A stretch of DNA of 54,115 bases from positions 1-54,115 of the forward strand of contig JARFQW010000195.1 in assembly GCA_029287575.1 (NCBI GenBank). The letters run 5' to 3'. Below, piece by piece: positions 43,974 to 52,751 of the stretch (its first letter is position 1; each line of letters starts with the position of its first letter). The position numbers and the translations under genes are program-made. Source of the stretch: Gammaproteobacteria bacterium. Its GTDB lineage: Bacteria; Pseudomonadota; Gammaproteobacteria; Steroidobacterales; XN24. The notes below the pieces were generated by a model. That model searched no databases. It was not told the DNA's origin and saw nothing but the letters and a program-made list of their open reading frames with translations.

Positions 43974-44710
43974 TTCGCGCCTACGGGCTGACCAAGCGCT
44001 TCGGACCGGTCACCGCGGCAAGCGGAATCTCGCTTACCGCTGTCAACGGCCGCATCACCGGACTGCTCGGACCCAACGGCGCGGGCAAATCCACAACACT
44101 GCGCATGCTCTACACGGCGCTCACACCCGATGCCGGTGAGGCCCGGATCGACGGTATTGACGTGGTCAAGGACCCCCTGGGCGCCCGCGCCCGCCTCGGT
44201 GTTCTGCCCCATGACGCGGGGCTGTATCCGCAGCTCACAGCTCGCGAAAACGTGGCCTACTACGGGCGGCTCTGCGGCCTGGCGGGCCGGAAACTGGCGC
44301 ACCGACTGGACGAGCTGACGGAATTGCTCGGCATGGCCGAATTCCAGCATCGCCGCACCCAGGGCTTTTCACACGGCCAGCGAACCCGGGTCGCGCTGGC
44401 CCGGGCGCTGGTTCACAGGCCGGCCAACCTCATCCTCGACGAACCGACCACGGGCCTCGACGTAATGGCGGTGCGCGCGGTGCGGACGCTGCTGCGTCAC
44501 CTCAGTGACCAGGGCATCTGCGTCCTGTTTTCCAGCCACGTCATGCAGGAAGTCGAAGCGCTGTGCGACGAACTGGTGATCATCGCAGGCGGGCAGATTG
44601 CCGCGGCAGGCACCCCCGACGCCTTGCGCGCGGCCAGCGGCAAGAACGATCTCGAGGATGTTTTTGTGCAGGCCATCGAAGCCAGCGGATCCGGGGACGG
44701 CGATGCCTGA
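43970..44710 (+). CDS. ABC exporter ATP-binding protein (NatA type)
   Basis: 246 residues. Walker A GPNGAGKST, a variant signature FSHGQRTRVALAR (His for the first Gly of LSGGQ), Walker B NLILDEPTTGLD, and switch His in FSSHVMQEVE. Similar to NatA of sodium-extruding ABC transporters, but the cargo is not known. Its start overlaps the peptidase stop by 4 bases and its end overlaps natB by 8 bases, so the three are translationally coupled. Confidence 0.9.
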   Translation: MIRAYGLTKRFGPVTAASGISLTAVNGRITGLLGPNGAGKSTTLRMLYTALTPDAGEARIDGIDVVKDPLGARARLGVLPHDAGLYPQLTARENVAYYGRLCGLAGRKLAHRLDELTELLGMAEFQHRRTQGFSHGQRTRVALARALVHRPANLILDEPTTGLDVMAVRAVRTLLRHLSDQGICVLFSSHVMQEVEALCDELVIIAGGQIAAAGTPDALRAASGKNDLEDVFVQAIEASGSGDGDA

Positions 44711-45881
44711 GTGGTTCACGGTCTTTGCAAAGGAGTGCCGGGAAACCCTGCGAGACCGGCGCACCCTGGCCTCCGCCCTGCTGCTGGGTCCGCTGCTGGG
44801 TCCGGTGATGTTCGCCATCATGGTCTCCGTGGTCCTGGAGAAAAGCCTCGACGACGCCGCCGAGACCCTGGAGCTGCCAGTGTACGGGGCCGAGCGTGCG
44901 CCCGAACTGATGGCGTACCTGGCCACCCGCAATATCGATGCCGAGGCCCGGCCCGGCAGCCTGGCGGAGGCTCGCGAACAGGTGGCTGGCGGTTCCGAAT
45001 CGGTCGTACTTCACGTCCCCGAAACGTTCGCCGAGCAGCTCGCCACGGGCCGGCCGGCACCGGTACAGCTGGTCACGGACGGGTCCGAGCGGGGCGACGC
45101 GCCGGCCGCCGGCCGGGTGCGGGCTGCCCTCGGGGCATGGTCGGCAATCCTCGCGGGCCAGCGCCTGCAGCTGCGCGGCGTGGACCCGCGGGTCATCTCG
45201 CCGCTGGTCGTGGACGAGGTGGACGTGTCCACGGCCACCGGGCGCAGTCTGCTGCTGCTGGGCATCGTGACCTACTTTCTTCTGTTCTCGGTGCTGACCG
45301 GCGGGCTGTATCTGGCGATCGACGCGACGGCCGGGGAGCGGGAGCGCAAGTCGCTGGAGCCGTTGTTCACGCTGCCCGTCCCCCGGGAGACGATTCTGTT
45401 CGGCAAGCTGGCCGCAACCTTCGTGTTCATGGCCCTCTCCCTGGCAATTACCCTGGTGGCCTTCTCGGTGAGCCTGACGTTCATCGATCTGCAACAGCTC
45501 GGCATGCTGGCGAATTTCGGGCCGGGGGTCGCCCTGAAGTCGTTCCTGGTCGTGCTGCCCTTCGCAGCGTTCGGCGCGGCTCTTTTGACCCTGGTCGCTA
45601 GCTTCACGCGCAGCTACCGCGAGGCGCAGTCCTGGCTGTCCGCCGTGCTGATCGTGCCGACGGTCCCGATCATCTTCGCGGGGATCTACGGGCTCTCGGC
45701 GTCTCTGCCGGCCATGCTCGTACCCAGCCTGTCCCAGCATCTGCTGGTGACCGAGCTGATGCGCGGTGAGTCTCTCGCCCCCTCGCATGTGGCGGTGTCC
45801 GCCGGCGCCACGCTGCTGGCCGCAGCTGCCCTGGCGGCGGCCATTCTGAGGTTCTATCGCCGGGAGGCCATTCTCGGCTGA
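44703..45881 (+). CDS. ABC-2 type exporter permease (NatB type)
   Basis: 392 residues. One membrane helix (about 25-45), a periplasmic domain of roughly 120-150 residues, then about five helices (TYFLLFSVLTGGLYLAID, VFMALSLAITLVAF, FGAALLTLVA, IIFAGIYGL, AAALAAAILRF). The DATAGERERKSLEPLF segment before the helices is a NatB hallmark. ATG 44703 overlaps natA by 8 bases. Confidence 0.88.
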   Translation: MPEWFTVFAKECRETLRDRRTLASALLLGPLLGPVMFAIMVSVVLEKSLDDAAETLELPVYGAERAPELMAYLATRNIDAEARPGSLAEAREQVAGGSESVVLHVPETFAEQLATGRPAPVQLVTDGSERGDAPAAGRVRAALGAWSAILAGQRLQLRGVDPRVISPLVVDEVDVSTATGRSLLLLGIVTYFLLFSVLTGGLYLAIDATAGERERKSLEPLFTLPVPRETILFGKLAATFVFMALSLAITLVAFSVSLTFIDLQQLGMLANFGPGVALKSFLVVLPFAAFGAALLTLVASFTRSYREAQSWLSAVLIVPTVPIIFAGIYGLSASLPAMLVPSLSQHLLVTELMRGESLAPSHVAVSAGATLLAAAALAAAILRFYRREAILG

Positions 45882-46003
45882 ACGGCGCGGCCCGGCCCTC
45901 TCCGGCAAGCAGATAAGTGGGAGGCGGGTCACGCCCCGCTGGCGTACGGGCTGTCAGACTCGGACGCTCGGAATTACCGGCACGCGACACGGAGGACGCG
46001 ATC

Positions 46004-47200
46004 TTGGGAGGGCAGGAAGCCGAACCCATCGAGACCACACGCACGCCGCTGGAGGCCCGTCAGGCCTTGCGAATGCGCCGCCTGTATATGGCGATGGCGT
46101 CCTACGCCATGTGGCTGGCGATCGGTTTCTTCGGCTGGATCGGCGGGCGCATCGATCTCCCGCGGACCACGGTGGGTCTGATCACCTGCGGCCTGCTGGC
46201 CACCAATCTGTACTTCTACTTCATGATCCGCACCGGCCGTAACCTGCGCCGGGCCGATCCGTCCATGACCCTGTCTCAGCTCGTGATCGCCCTGGCCTGG
46301 GCGCTTTTACTGATCTTCTCCGCCCACGAGGAACGCGGCGTCATGACGTCCGTCTATCTCGTGCTGATGCTGTTCGGGGTGTTCCAGCTGGACAGGCAGC
46401 GGTTTCTGCTGGTCGCCATTCTTGCCGCCCTCGGCTACGTGGGGGTCGTGGCCATCGATGCCTTGCTGCGGCCTCACGCAGTGGACCTGGCCAGCGAGGG
46501 CTTCCGCCTCGTCGTGCTCGGCGCGGTGCTGGCGTGGTGCACCTTCTTCGGGACCCATGTCGCGTCGCTGCGCGAGGCCCTGCGAGAGCGCAACGGCGCC
46601 CTGCAGGAAGCGGTGGAACGCGCCCACCGCTTGGCGGAACGGGATCCGCTCACACAGGCCTTCAACCGCCGCTACATCATGGCCAGCCTGAACCGGGAGA
46701 AGTCCAGGGCCGACCGAACGGGCGTGCCGTTTTCCGTGGCCATCTGCGACCTGGACCACTTCAAAATCATCAACGACCGTTACGGCCATCTCGCCGGCGA
46801 TCAGGTACTCATGTCGTTTGCGGAACTGGCCCGCCGTCAGCTCCGGGGCATGGACGTCATCGGCGCGGCCATGGATCACGGCTGTTTCGGCCGCTACGGC
46901 GGCGAGGAATTCATCTGCGTGATGCCCGGCACGAAACTCGAAGGCGCGAAAGAGTGTGGCGAGCGCTTGCGGGAGGCCACCGAGCGCAGTCCGATCGACG
47001 TGGACGGATTGTTCAAGGTTACCCTGTCCGTCGGCGTGTCCGAATACCGTCGCGGCGAGGACATCGAGGAGGTGCTGCGGCGGGCCGACAACGCCCTGTA
47101 TCTCGCCAAGCAGAACGGCCGCAACCAAGTCTGCTGCGAACGCCGCCTGAAACCGCCGCCGAAGCCCGGCGACGTCGTGGCGCTGAACAGCTACCGCTAG
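46004..47200 (+). CDS. Membrane GGDEF protein (probable diguanylate cyclase)
   Basis: 398 residues from a TTG start, chosen because GGAGGA lies eight bases upstream (45991); alternatives are GTG 45917 and ATG 46073. About six N-terminal membrane helices (residues about 25-185) form a sensor region, followed by a short coiled linker and a GGDEF domain (about 210-375). The active-site motif is GGEEF at 299-303, with DLDHFKIINDRYGHLAGD upstream, so it should make cyclic di-GMP. The RxxD inhibitory site is absent: the position holds DHGC. It is not obviously tied to the neighbouring exporter genes. Confidence 0.88.
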   Translation: MGGQEAEPIETTRTPLEARQALRMRRLYMAMASYAMWLAIGFFGWIGGRIDLPRTTVGLITCGLLATNLYFYFMIRTGRNLRRADPSMTLSQLVIALAWALLLIFSAHEERGVMTSVYLVLMLFGVFQLDRQRFLLVAILAALGYVGVVAIDALLRPHAVDLASEGFRLVVLGAVLAWCTFFGTHVASLREALRERNGALQEAVERAHRLAERDPLTQAFNRRYIMASLNREKSRADRTGVPFSVAICDLDHFKIINDRYGHLAGDQVLMSFAELARRQLRGMDVIGAAMDHGCFGRYGGEEFICVMPGTKLEGAKECGERLREATERSPIDVDGLFKVTLSVGVSEYRRGEDIEEVLRRADNALYLAKQNGRNQVCCERRLKPPPKPGDVVALNSYR

Positions 47201-47373
47201 TCGGATCGCCCGCTGGAAGCCGATCCAGGGTCGCCAGGCTACCGCTGATTCACAACGCAGTCTGGTCGAACTCTGAGCAAATACGCTGACATGAGCTGTC
47301 GCCAGAACAGGGACAGCTTCATCAACGACATCGGCCGCCCGGCTCGGCCTGTCGACGGTTAGCGCCAGGCGTC

Positions 47374-47732
47374 ATGGACCTGGCTCTCAGTTCCCTCGCC
47401 CTGGCAGTCTTTGCTGCCCGGTGCCGGTTTCGTCGTAGGCTATCGGGTCGGCCGGAGACTCCCGTGACTCGCAGTCGTCCTCACCATCGCCGGGCGGCTG
47501 GGTAGCTGCCAATGCTCTCAACTACTTTTATGGCGAGTCCGCCTGCGCGGGCGTTTATGAGACGGCCAGCCCTCCATCCGAAGAACTTGCGTTCTGCGCC
47601 AACGATGGCGGGCGATACGTGTTTGCGCTTTTCATCGGCTGGCTGTATTCCCTGATCTACTCGGTGCCGTTCTTCCTTCTGTTTCTCGCCGCGCGGGTTG
47701 TTGAGCGTCGCCGCACAACGCAAGCCGACTGA
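47374..47732 (+). pseudogene. Remnant of a small membrane protein gene (two frameshifts and a stop)
   Basis: No intact ORF covers this stretch, but three frames join into one plausible protein of about 118 residues. Frame 1 gives MDLALSSLALAV from 47374; after an extra base near 47410 frame 2 gives LLPGAGFVVGYRVGRRLP, an in-frame TGA at 47465-47467, then LAVVLTIAG; after another extra base near 47492 frame 3 gives WVAANALNYFYGES and continues to a hydrophobic C-terminus (YVFALFIGWLYSLIYSVPFF) and stop at 47732. The joined product would have about three membrane helices. Decay is more likely than three sequencing errors, but reads should be checked. Family not recognised. Confidence 0.55.
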
Positions 47733-48204
47733 CAATCCAGACCAGGAGGGGTGCCTTCGCCGCGCCTCTGACAAGCCCGACCGCAAGGACCGCGACTGAG
47801 CCTGGGCTGTCGAGCCGAGTCTTTTGCGAGTAAGGCTGAACGCTCACCGATCCTTCAGGCCCGCTTAGTACTGACGAGGGCGGTGCCCCAGTGAGACAGA
47901 CCCGTTCTGGCGCTGGTCACAGAGCTGACGGGCCGTGATCGGCACCGGAAGTGACATGAGGGATTCTGATCTGCCAAATGCCTTGTCGATGTCTCGCCAG
48001 GCGAGCCGGACCCAAGTCTGCGCGTGATCTACGGTATCACCCGGCCCTACTCGTTTTCCGGCCCGCGGTGTCGCGACTGAATAATCAGCCCGATATTCCC
48101 CTTCACTGGCCGCCGGCTCCGCCCGAGGTCGGTCCTGAATTCATGGCACAATTGTCGCGGGCTGGCGCCGGCGAGTTCGAGCATCATGCTTCACGGTGAT
48201 CTTC
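47733..48204. other. Gene-poor stretch
   Basis: Nothing I can assign in 472 bases. Short frames exist, for example 47978-48199 on the plus strand, but they lack ribosome sites and sensible composition. No tRNA-like, attC-like or terminator-like structure was recognised. It may be leftover from the decayed gene to its left. Confidence 0.5.
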
Positions 48205-48807
48205 ATGGATGACCAGGATTTCTGGAATGCGCGCTACGCGGGCCCGGACTATTTATACGGCACCGAGCCGAATAGCTTTCTGGCCGAGCATGCCGAGCTG
48301 CTCACGGGTCCGGTGCTCTCCTTGTGCGAGGGAGAGGGCCGAAATGCCGTGTTTCTTGCTCGTCGGGGGCTGCAGGTACTCGGTGTGGATTGCTCGGAAA
48401 CCGGGTTGCGAAAGGCGCAGGCGCTGGCAAGGTCCCGCAAGGTAACGATCGAAACCCACTTGGCTGATCTGGCGGAATACACGCCAGGGAAAATGGCCTT
48501 TGGCTCGGTCATTTCGATTTCGGCGCATTTACCGGGCGCCGTACGCCAGAGGCTCTATCCACGAATCGAGAAATCACTAAAGGCCAACGGCATTTTCGTT
48601 CTCGAGGCGTACACCGAGAACCAGCTGACGAAGCATACCGGAGGGCCGAAAGACAGCGACATGCTCATGAGCATAGACAAACTGCGTAATGAGCTGCCGA
48701 ACCTCAACGTCGTTCTGGCCCGGGAAATTGACCGGCTTGTGGTCGAGGGAAAAGGCCACACCGGTATGGCGTCTGTCGTTCAGTTCATTGCGAGAAAAGA
48801 GGCATGA
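48205..48807 (+). CDS. Class I SAM-dependent methyltransferase (TehB-like)
   Basis: 200 residues. The SAM motif is LSLCEGEGRNAVFLARRG, followed by VLGVDCSETGLRKA and HLADLAEY, a form common in small TehB-like methyltransferases. The N-terminus has FWNARYAGPDYLYGTEPNSFL. The substrate is unknown; tellurite or thiol detoxification are family possibilities only. ATG 48205 is preferred; a GTG at 48196 is in frame. Codon use is visibly less GC-rich than in the genes left of 47 kb. Confidence 0.85.
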   Translation: MDDQDFWNARYAGPDYLYGTEPNSFLAEHAELLTGPVLSLCEGEGRNAVFLARRGLQVLGVDCSETGLRKAQALARSRKVTIETHLADLAEYTPGKMAFGSVISISAHLPGAVRQRLYPRIEKSLKANGIFVLEAYTENQLTKHTGGPKDSDMLMSIDKLRNELPNLNVVLAREIDRLVVEGKGHTGMASVVQFIARKEA

Positions 48808-48917
48808 CCATGCCCGGCAGCCGACCCACGTTCCGCTACTTCCCTTTCGGTCGTCCGATCAAACAGGGCCCCTGAAGGCCGGCGTGAACACACACTTAGC
48901 GATACGAGGGAACCGAG

Positions 48918-49361
48918 ATGAAAGTTGGTCTTTTTGTCAGCGTCGTTCTCCTGGGTTTTTCCTCATCCGGAATGGGCGGCGAGCCCACGCCAACTGCAGC
49001 GGGGCTTGTTGAACGGGCCAAGAGCGAATGTGCGAGCTTTGAGGGTGGTAAATTCCATGCGACGGATCAGGCGATCACGCTGCATGACTTTACTGGCGAC
49101 GGCACGCCCGAAGAGCTGGTGGACGCATCCCGGTTCTCATGCTCGACATCCGCTTCCATGTGGGGCGGCTCTGGCGGAACGTTTCTGTGGATTCTGGCCG
49201 ATGGAGAAGAATACGAATTTCTTGCGCACAAGTGGCGGGTTGTGGATGTCGACGGACAGAATGTGCTCTTGCTCGCGGTACACTCCTCCGAGTGTGGGGA
49301 CACCGTGGGCCCGTGCTACCGAGCTCTGGTTTGGAGCGATGGATTCAGGACTCCCGGGTAA
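48918..49361 (+). CDS. Secreted protein of unknown function
   Basis: 147 residues with a signal peptide (about 1-20, SSGMGGE). Not recognised. The mature part has Cys residues (SECASF, FSCS, SSECGD, GPCYRA) that could form disulfides and a DFTGDGTPEELVD segment resembling an FG-GAP or calcium-loop motif. A GAGGG ribosome site lies upstream. Single gene with 110 and 226 bases of spacer. Confidence 0.65.
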   Translation: MKVGLFVSVVLLGFSSSGMGGEPTPTAAGLVERAKSECASFEGGKFHATDQAITLHDFTGDGTPEELVDASRFSCSTSASMWGGSGGTFLWILADGEEYEFLAHKWRVVDVDGQNVLLLAVHSSECGDTVGPCYRALVWSDGFRTPG

Positions 49362-49587
49362 AGCCATTGTGGATACGTGGGATGCAGGTCGAAGTTATCG
49401 CCTGACCTGAGCGGGCCAGTCGCGCGCTTCGGAAGCTGGAAGGGCCTCGTGATCCGTGCATTCCGCCGCAGCCGGTGCGTGCCAAACCGTCGAGGCATCG
49501 GAGGCCCGCCGACACGACCGGCGAGCACCGGTTGCCGATCAGTGGCGCATGCTACTCTCCCACCTCGCACGCGTCGGAGTCTCAACG

Positions 49588-49989
49588 ATGTCAACACGCT
49601 CGTTTCTACTGTTCTGTGCCGTCGGTCTTTTCCCGATTGCGCTGAGCTACGGAGCCAGTCCGTCGGCCAGCCTGAACGCGTTGTACGGAATCAATGTAGA
49701 CACCACCAACCTCACTCACATCATGCGTGCAGTGATGGGGCTTTACCTTGGAATGGTCGTTTTCTGGATATGGGGCGCGTTTAACAAATCCCTGGCGGCG
49801 CCGGCGCTGGCGGGTTGTGCAGTATTCATGCTCGGACTTGCGGCGGGACGCCTGTTGAGCGTCGTTCTGGACGGCGCGCCGCACTGGTTATTCATCGTTT
49901 TCACAGGTCTGGAGATCGTGCTCGGCGTCACTGCCATAGTTCTCTACAGGGGACTGAGGGCGGAAGGATCAACTGCACCCGGAGGATGA
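49588..49989 (+). CDS. DUF4345-family membrane protein
   Basis: 133 residues with four hydrophobic helices. The pattern YGASPSASLNALYG, then NLTHIMRAVMGLYLGMV, is that of DUF4345, whose function is unknown. Start at ATG 49588; the frame is open upstream to 49456 without a membrane pattern. The stop overlaps a following ATG (ATGA). Confidence 0.8.
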   Translation: MSTRSFLLFCAVGLFPIALSYGASPSASLNALYGINVDTTNLTHIMRAVMGLYLGMVVFWIWGAFNKSLAAPALAGCAVFMLGLAAGRLLSVVLDGAPHWLFIVFTGLEIVLGVTAIVLYRGLRAEGSTAPGG

Positions 49990-50183
49990 GGTTGTTCACA
50001 CGCTGCGCCATCGCGCTCGGCATTGGGCTGCTGCTTTTTGCCGCGGGCTGTTCCCGTGGAACGGAAACCATTTCCGCAGAACGCTACGTTACGGGACAGG
50101 GCCGCGATTTGCGGCAACCCATGCCAAACAGCCTTTCGAGTTTCGTGGAGGATCCATGGGTATCGAAGAGAACAAGCAGATAG
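49986..50183 (+). CDS. Possible small lipoprotein
   Basis: 65 residues. It begins MRLFTRCAIALGIGLLLFAAGCS, a convincing lipoprotein signal with the lipobox cysteine at residue 22, then a short tail. The ATG overlaps the DUF4345 stop and GGAGG lies immediately before it; a TTG six bases on has better spacing. The end overlaps the next gene by 28 bases, so the tail may be a truncated remnant. No family recognised. Confidence 0.45.
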   Translation: MRLFTRCAIALGIGLLLFAAGCSRGTETISAERYVTGQGRDLRQPMPNSLSSFVEDPWVSKRTSR

Positions 50184-50557
50184 TCCTCGATTTCTACGCC
50201 GCCGGTGCACGGGGAGACATGGACGCATGCTTCGCGTTGCTGGCCGATGACATCACCTGGACGAATATCGGATCGACGAAGCTCTCGGGGACATATTCAG
50301 GAAAGCAGACCCTCATCAACCAGCTCATCGGGCCCCTGTTCAGCCAGCTCAAGGCAGGCATAGCGTCTGAAGTCGAGCGGCTGACCGCGGAGTCGGATAT
50401 CGTCGTTGCCCAGACATCGGGCTCGGCGGAGACGCTTGACGGGGTTCCCTACAACAACAGCTATTGCCAGGTGGTTCGGATTCGGAACGGAAAGATCGCG
50501 GAAGTAAAAGAGTACTTCGATACCGAACTGACAAGCTCTGTGTTTGGCCGCAAGTGA
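50156..50557 (+). CDS. SnoaL-like / NTF2-fold protein
   Basis: 133 residues of the ketosteroid-isomerase-like SnoaL type: N-terminal helix ENKQIVLDFYAAGARGDMDACFALLADDITWTN and C-terminal sheet YCQVVRIRNGKIAEVKEYFD. These small barrels bind or isomerise hydrophobic compounds; the substrate is unknown. A strong GGAGG ribosome site supports the ATG at 50156. Confidence 0.88.
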   Translation: MGIEENKQIVLDFYAAGARGDMDACFALLADDITWTNIGSTKLSGTYSGKQTLINQLIGPLFSQLKAGIASEVERLTAESDIVVAQTSGSAETLDGVPYNNSYCQVVRIRNGKIAEVKEYFDTELTSSVFGRK

Positions 50558-50622
50558 TATGGCGCCCGGTGTGGCTCGGAACCGGCCGCTGATTATTCCG
50601 GAGCGATGCGAGGACGGGTCGC

Positions 50623-51090
50623 GTGACATCTGAAGCTCCCGGACACTGTCAATGCAGCTGCGGCGAAGTGGAATTCCCGACTCCGGCGGATCCGCTGTTT
50701 CGCATGGTCTGCCATTGCACCATATGCCAGAGGTTCAACGAGGCAACTTATGCCGACGTTGTCGTGTACAGCGCGAAAAACGTGCAAGCACCGCCAGCGG
50801 GCAAGGTCACCTTTGATACCTATCGGCCACCACCCAACGTACAGCGCGGCCGCTGCGGGCACTGCGGGAAACCGGCGCTCGAAGTGCTGGCGGTGCCGAT
50901 GCTCCCGAACCTGGTCATGATTCCCCGGGACAACTTTCCCGCGGACGCGGTTTTGCCGGATCCGTCCGCGCACATATTCTACGAGAGCAGAGTTGCCGAC
51001 GCCGCCGATGCGGCGCCGAAGTATGAGGGTTACTGGCGCAGTCAGCTGGCGTTCGGCCGTTGCCTGTTCACGTCGCTCTTTCGGTCATAG
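50623..51090 (+). CDS. GFA/CENP-V-family zinc protein
   Basis: 155 residues. Zinc-binding cysteine sets: CQCSC (9-13), CHCTIC (30-35) and RCGHC later, as in the glutathione-dependent formaldehyde-activating (Gfa) superfamily. Most members have no proven enzyme activity. The start is GTG at 50623, with GAGGA nine bases upstream. Single gene. Confidence 0.87.
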   Translation: MTSEAPGHCQCSCGEVEFPTPADPLFRMVCHCTICQRFNEATYADVVVYSAKNVQAPPAGKVTFDTYRPPPNVQRGRCGHCGKPALEVLAVPMLPNLVMIPRDNFPADAVLPDPSAHIFYESRVADAADAAPKYEGYWRSQLAFGRCLFTSLFRS

Positions 51091-51224
51091 ACTGACCGGT
51101 CAACCGAGCGTGCGCGGCAAACCCGTTCGGGCAGTCGCTGGGTTGTCAGGTCGTTGCACGCGGGCTGCATAGGTTTCGTCAGCCGCAAACCGTTTTTCGA
51201 CTGCGACGGGGAGGAAAAAGCGCA

Positions 51225-51761
51225 ATGGTGACCGTTCGGCCGGGCAAGGCACGCGACCTCGACACGATCTGTCACATCCACGGAGAAGCCTTCGGCGCCG
51301 AAGAGGGACCCGAGATTATTGATCTGGTCCGCGCACTGCTCTCTGACCCGACGGCCGAGCCGGTGCTGTCCCTCGTCGCCGAGGCCAGCGACGAGCTGGT
51401 GGGCCATGTGCTGTTTACCCGGGTGACCGTGGAGGGCGCATCGGTCCCCGCACAGATTCTCGCACCGCTGGCCGTTGTACCGTCGCATCAAAAACACGGC
51501 GTCGGCGGCGCGTTGATCCAGGACGGGCTGGCGCGTCTGACGAAATCGGGGGTCGCACTGGTATTTGTCCTGGGCCATCCCTCGTACTATCCGCGGTTCG
51601 GATTCGAGGCCGTCGGGGATCGAGAGCTCGTTGCGCCGTATCCCATACCGCCCGAACACCGCGAGGGCTGGATGGTGCAGTCGCTGCAGCCAGGTCTTCC
51701 TGGCAAGGTCCGCGGCACTGTCCGGTGCGCGGCTGCGCTGGACCGTCCCGAATACTGGTAG
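51225..51761 (+). CDS. GNAT N-acetyltransferase (YhbS-like)
   Basis: 178 residues. The acetyl-CoA motif is LAVVPSHQKHGVGGALIQDGL, with a typical YYPRFGFEAV near residue 125. The YhbS group acetylates unknown small molecules or peptides. ATG 51225 follows GGGGAGGAAAA. Single gene. Confidence 0.9.
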   Translation: MVTVRPGKARDLDTICHIHGEAFGAEEGPEIIDLVRALLSDPTAEPVLSLVAEASDELVGHVLFTRVTVEGASVPAQILAPLAVVPSHQKHGVGGALIQDGLARLTKSGVALVFVLGHPSYYPRFGFEAVGDRELVAPYPIPPEHREGWMVQSLQPGLPGKVRGTVRCAAALDRPEYW

Positions 51762-51951
51762 CCGCGGTTTGTCCGATCCCGAACCGAGGTCCGGCGGACA
51801 GGCTCTCGGAAAATCGCCCATGGAGAGATTGCGTGTCTGAGGCTGAAGCCTGACGCAGCGATCAATCGGGGCGGGAAAAATCCCCTGTCGCTTGTTGGCA
51901 GACGGGCCCGACGGCAGAATCGGCTGACCTCGGCATCTCTCATGGAGCGAT

Positions 51952-52161
51952 ATGAACAGGGAACGCACGTTCAAATGGTGGATGCGGTGGCTTTTCGCGT
52001 CCGTGGTCATCGCCTGGGTTCTCACGATTGCCTCTGCGATCGTGATGGTGCCGTTCACCGGCGGCGAGTCACCGGCGGACGGGGATTTCAGCCTCGAGCG
52101 CATGCTAATGGCGATTTACTTCGTTCTCGGGGCCATCGTCAGCTACCGGTTTCTTCGGTAA
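51952..52161 (+). CDS. Small two-helix membrane protein
   Basis: 69 residues: helix 1 (about 11-33, WLFASVVIAWVLTIASAIVMV), a short acidic loop, helix 2 (about 50-66, MLMAIYFVLGAIVSY). GGAG four bases before the ATG supports expression. Function unknown; no partner gene is evident. Confidence 0.65.
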   Translation: MNRERTFKWWMRWLFASVVIAWVLTIASAIVMVPFTGGESPADGDFSLERMLMAIYFVLGAIVSYRFLR

Positions 52162-52273
52162 CCGACGGAGGATTGCGCCAGATGGCCCCGGCCGGTCTTA
52201 TCCCCGCGCCCGTCCGGGATCTGCTGATCCGGATACGCGAACCGGGCGATGCCAGGTTGGCGGGTGACGGAAA

Positions 52274-52735
52274 ATGACGAACCCCAAATTTTCCAGGCTC
52301 ATCAAGAAGGTCAACTGGTACCCGCCCTATCTGGGCATGGGCGTCCGGGTGAAATCGCATAGCGAGGACTTCACTCGTTTCGAGGTCGAGCTGCGGGCCC
52401 GCTGGTACAACCGGAACCTTTTCGGCACCCACTTCGGCGGCAGCCTGTATTCCATGTGCGATCCGTTCTTCGTCTTCATCGTGACGATGAACCTGGGCAA
52501 GGGCTATGTCGTGTGGGACAAGTCCGCATCCATCGATTTCCTCAAGCCCGCCAGGGGGACCATCCTCGGCGTGTTCGAGATTGCGAGGGAACGCCTTGAG
52601 GAAATCCGCCACGACGTGGATGAACTGGGAAAGAACACCTATCACTTCGAGGCGGACCTGGTGGACGAAGCGGGCCAGGTCGTGGCCAGGGTCAGCAAGG
52701 AAGTCTACGTGCGATCCAAGGCCGCGAGGCGATAG
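52274..52735 (+). CDS. DUF4442 (hot-dog fold, thioesterase-like) protein
   Basis: 153 residues. The pattern YNRNLFGTHFGGSLYSMCDPFFV with VWDKSASIDFLKPARG is that of DUF4442/PaaI-like hot-dog proteins. It lacks clearly assignable catalytic residues; a thioesterase role on acyl-CoA is a family guess. Ribosome site weak. Confidence 0.85.
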   Translation: MTNPKFSRLIKKVNWYPPYLGMGVRVKSHSEDFTRFEVELRARWYNRNLFGTHFGGSLYSMCDPFFVFIVTMNLGKGYVVWDKSASIDFLKPARGTILGVFEIARERLEEIRHDVDELGKNTYHFEADLVDEAGQVVARVSKEVYVRSKAARR

Positions 52736-52751
52736 CGAACGGGAGAAACCA

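Noticed and set aside
47481-47786. Minus-strand ORF of 101 codons
   Set aside because: It lies opposite the joined membrane-protein remnant, whose hydrophobic segments make more sense; no ribosome site.
51762-51951. Hairpin-like segment (AGCGA, GGGG, CCCC, TCGCT) after the GNAT gene
   Set aside because: The stems are short with unequal gaps and no T run follows, so it is too weak to call as a terminator or attC site.
47733-52273. Integron-like cassette array (short plus-strand genes with spacers)
   Set aside because: I found no paired RYYYAAC and GTTRRRY core sites in the spacers and no integrase gene in the window; only the layout is similar. A covariance search for attC would settle it.
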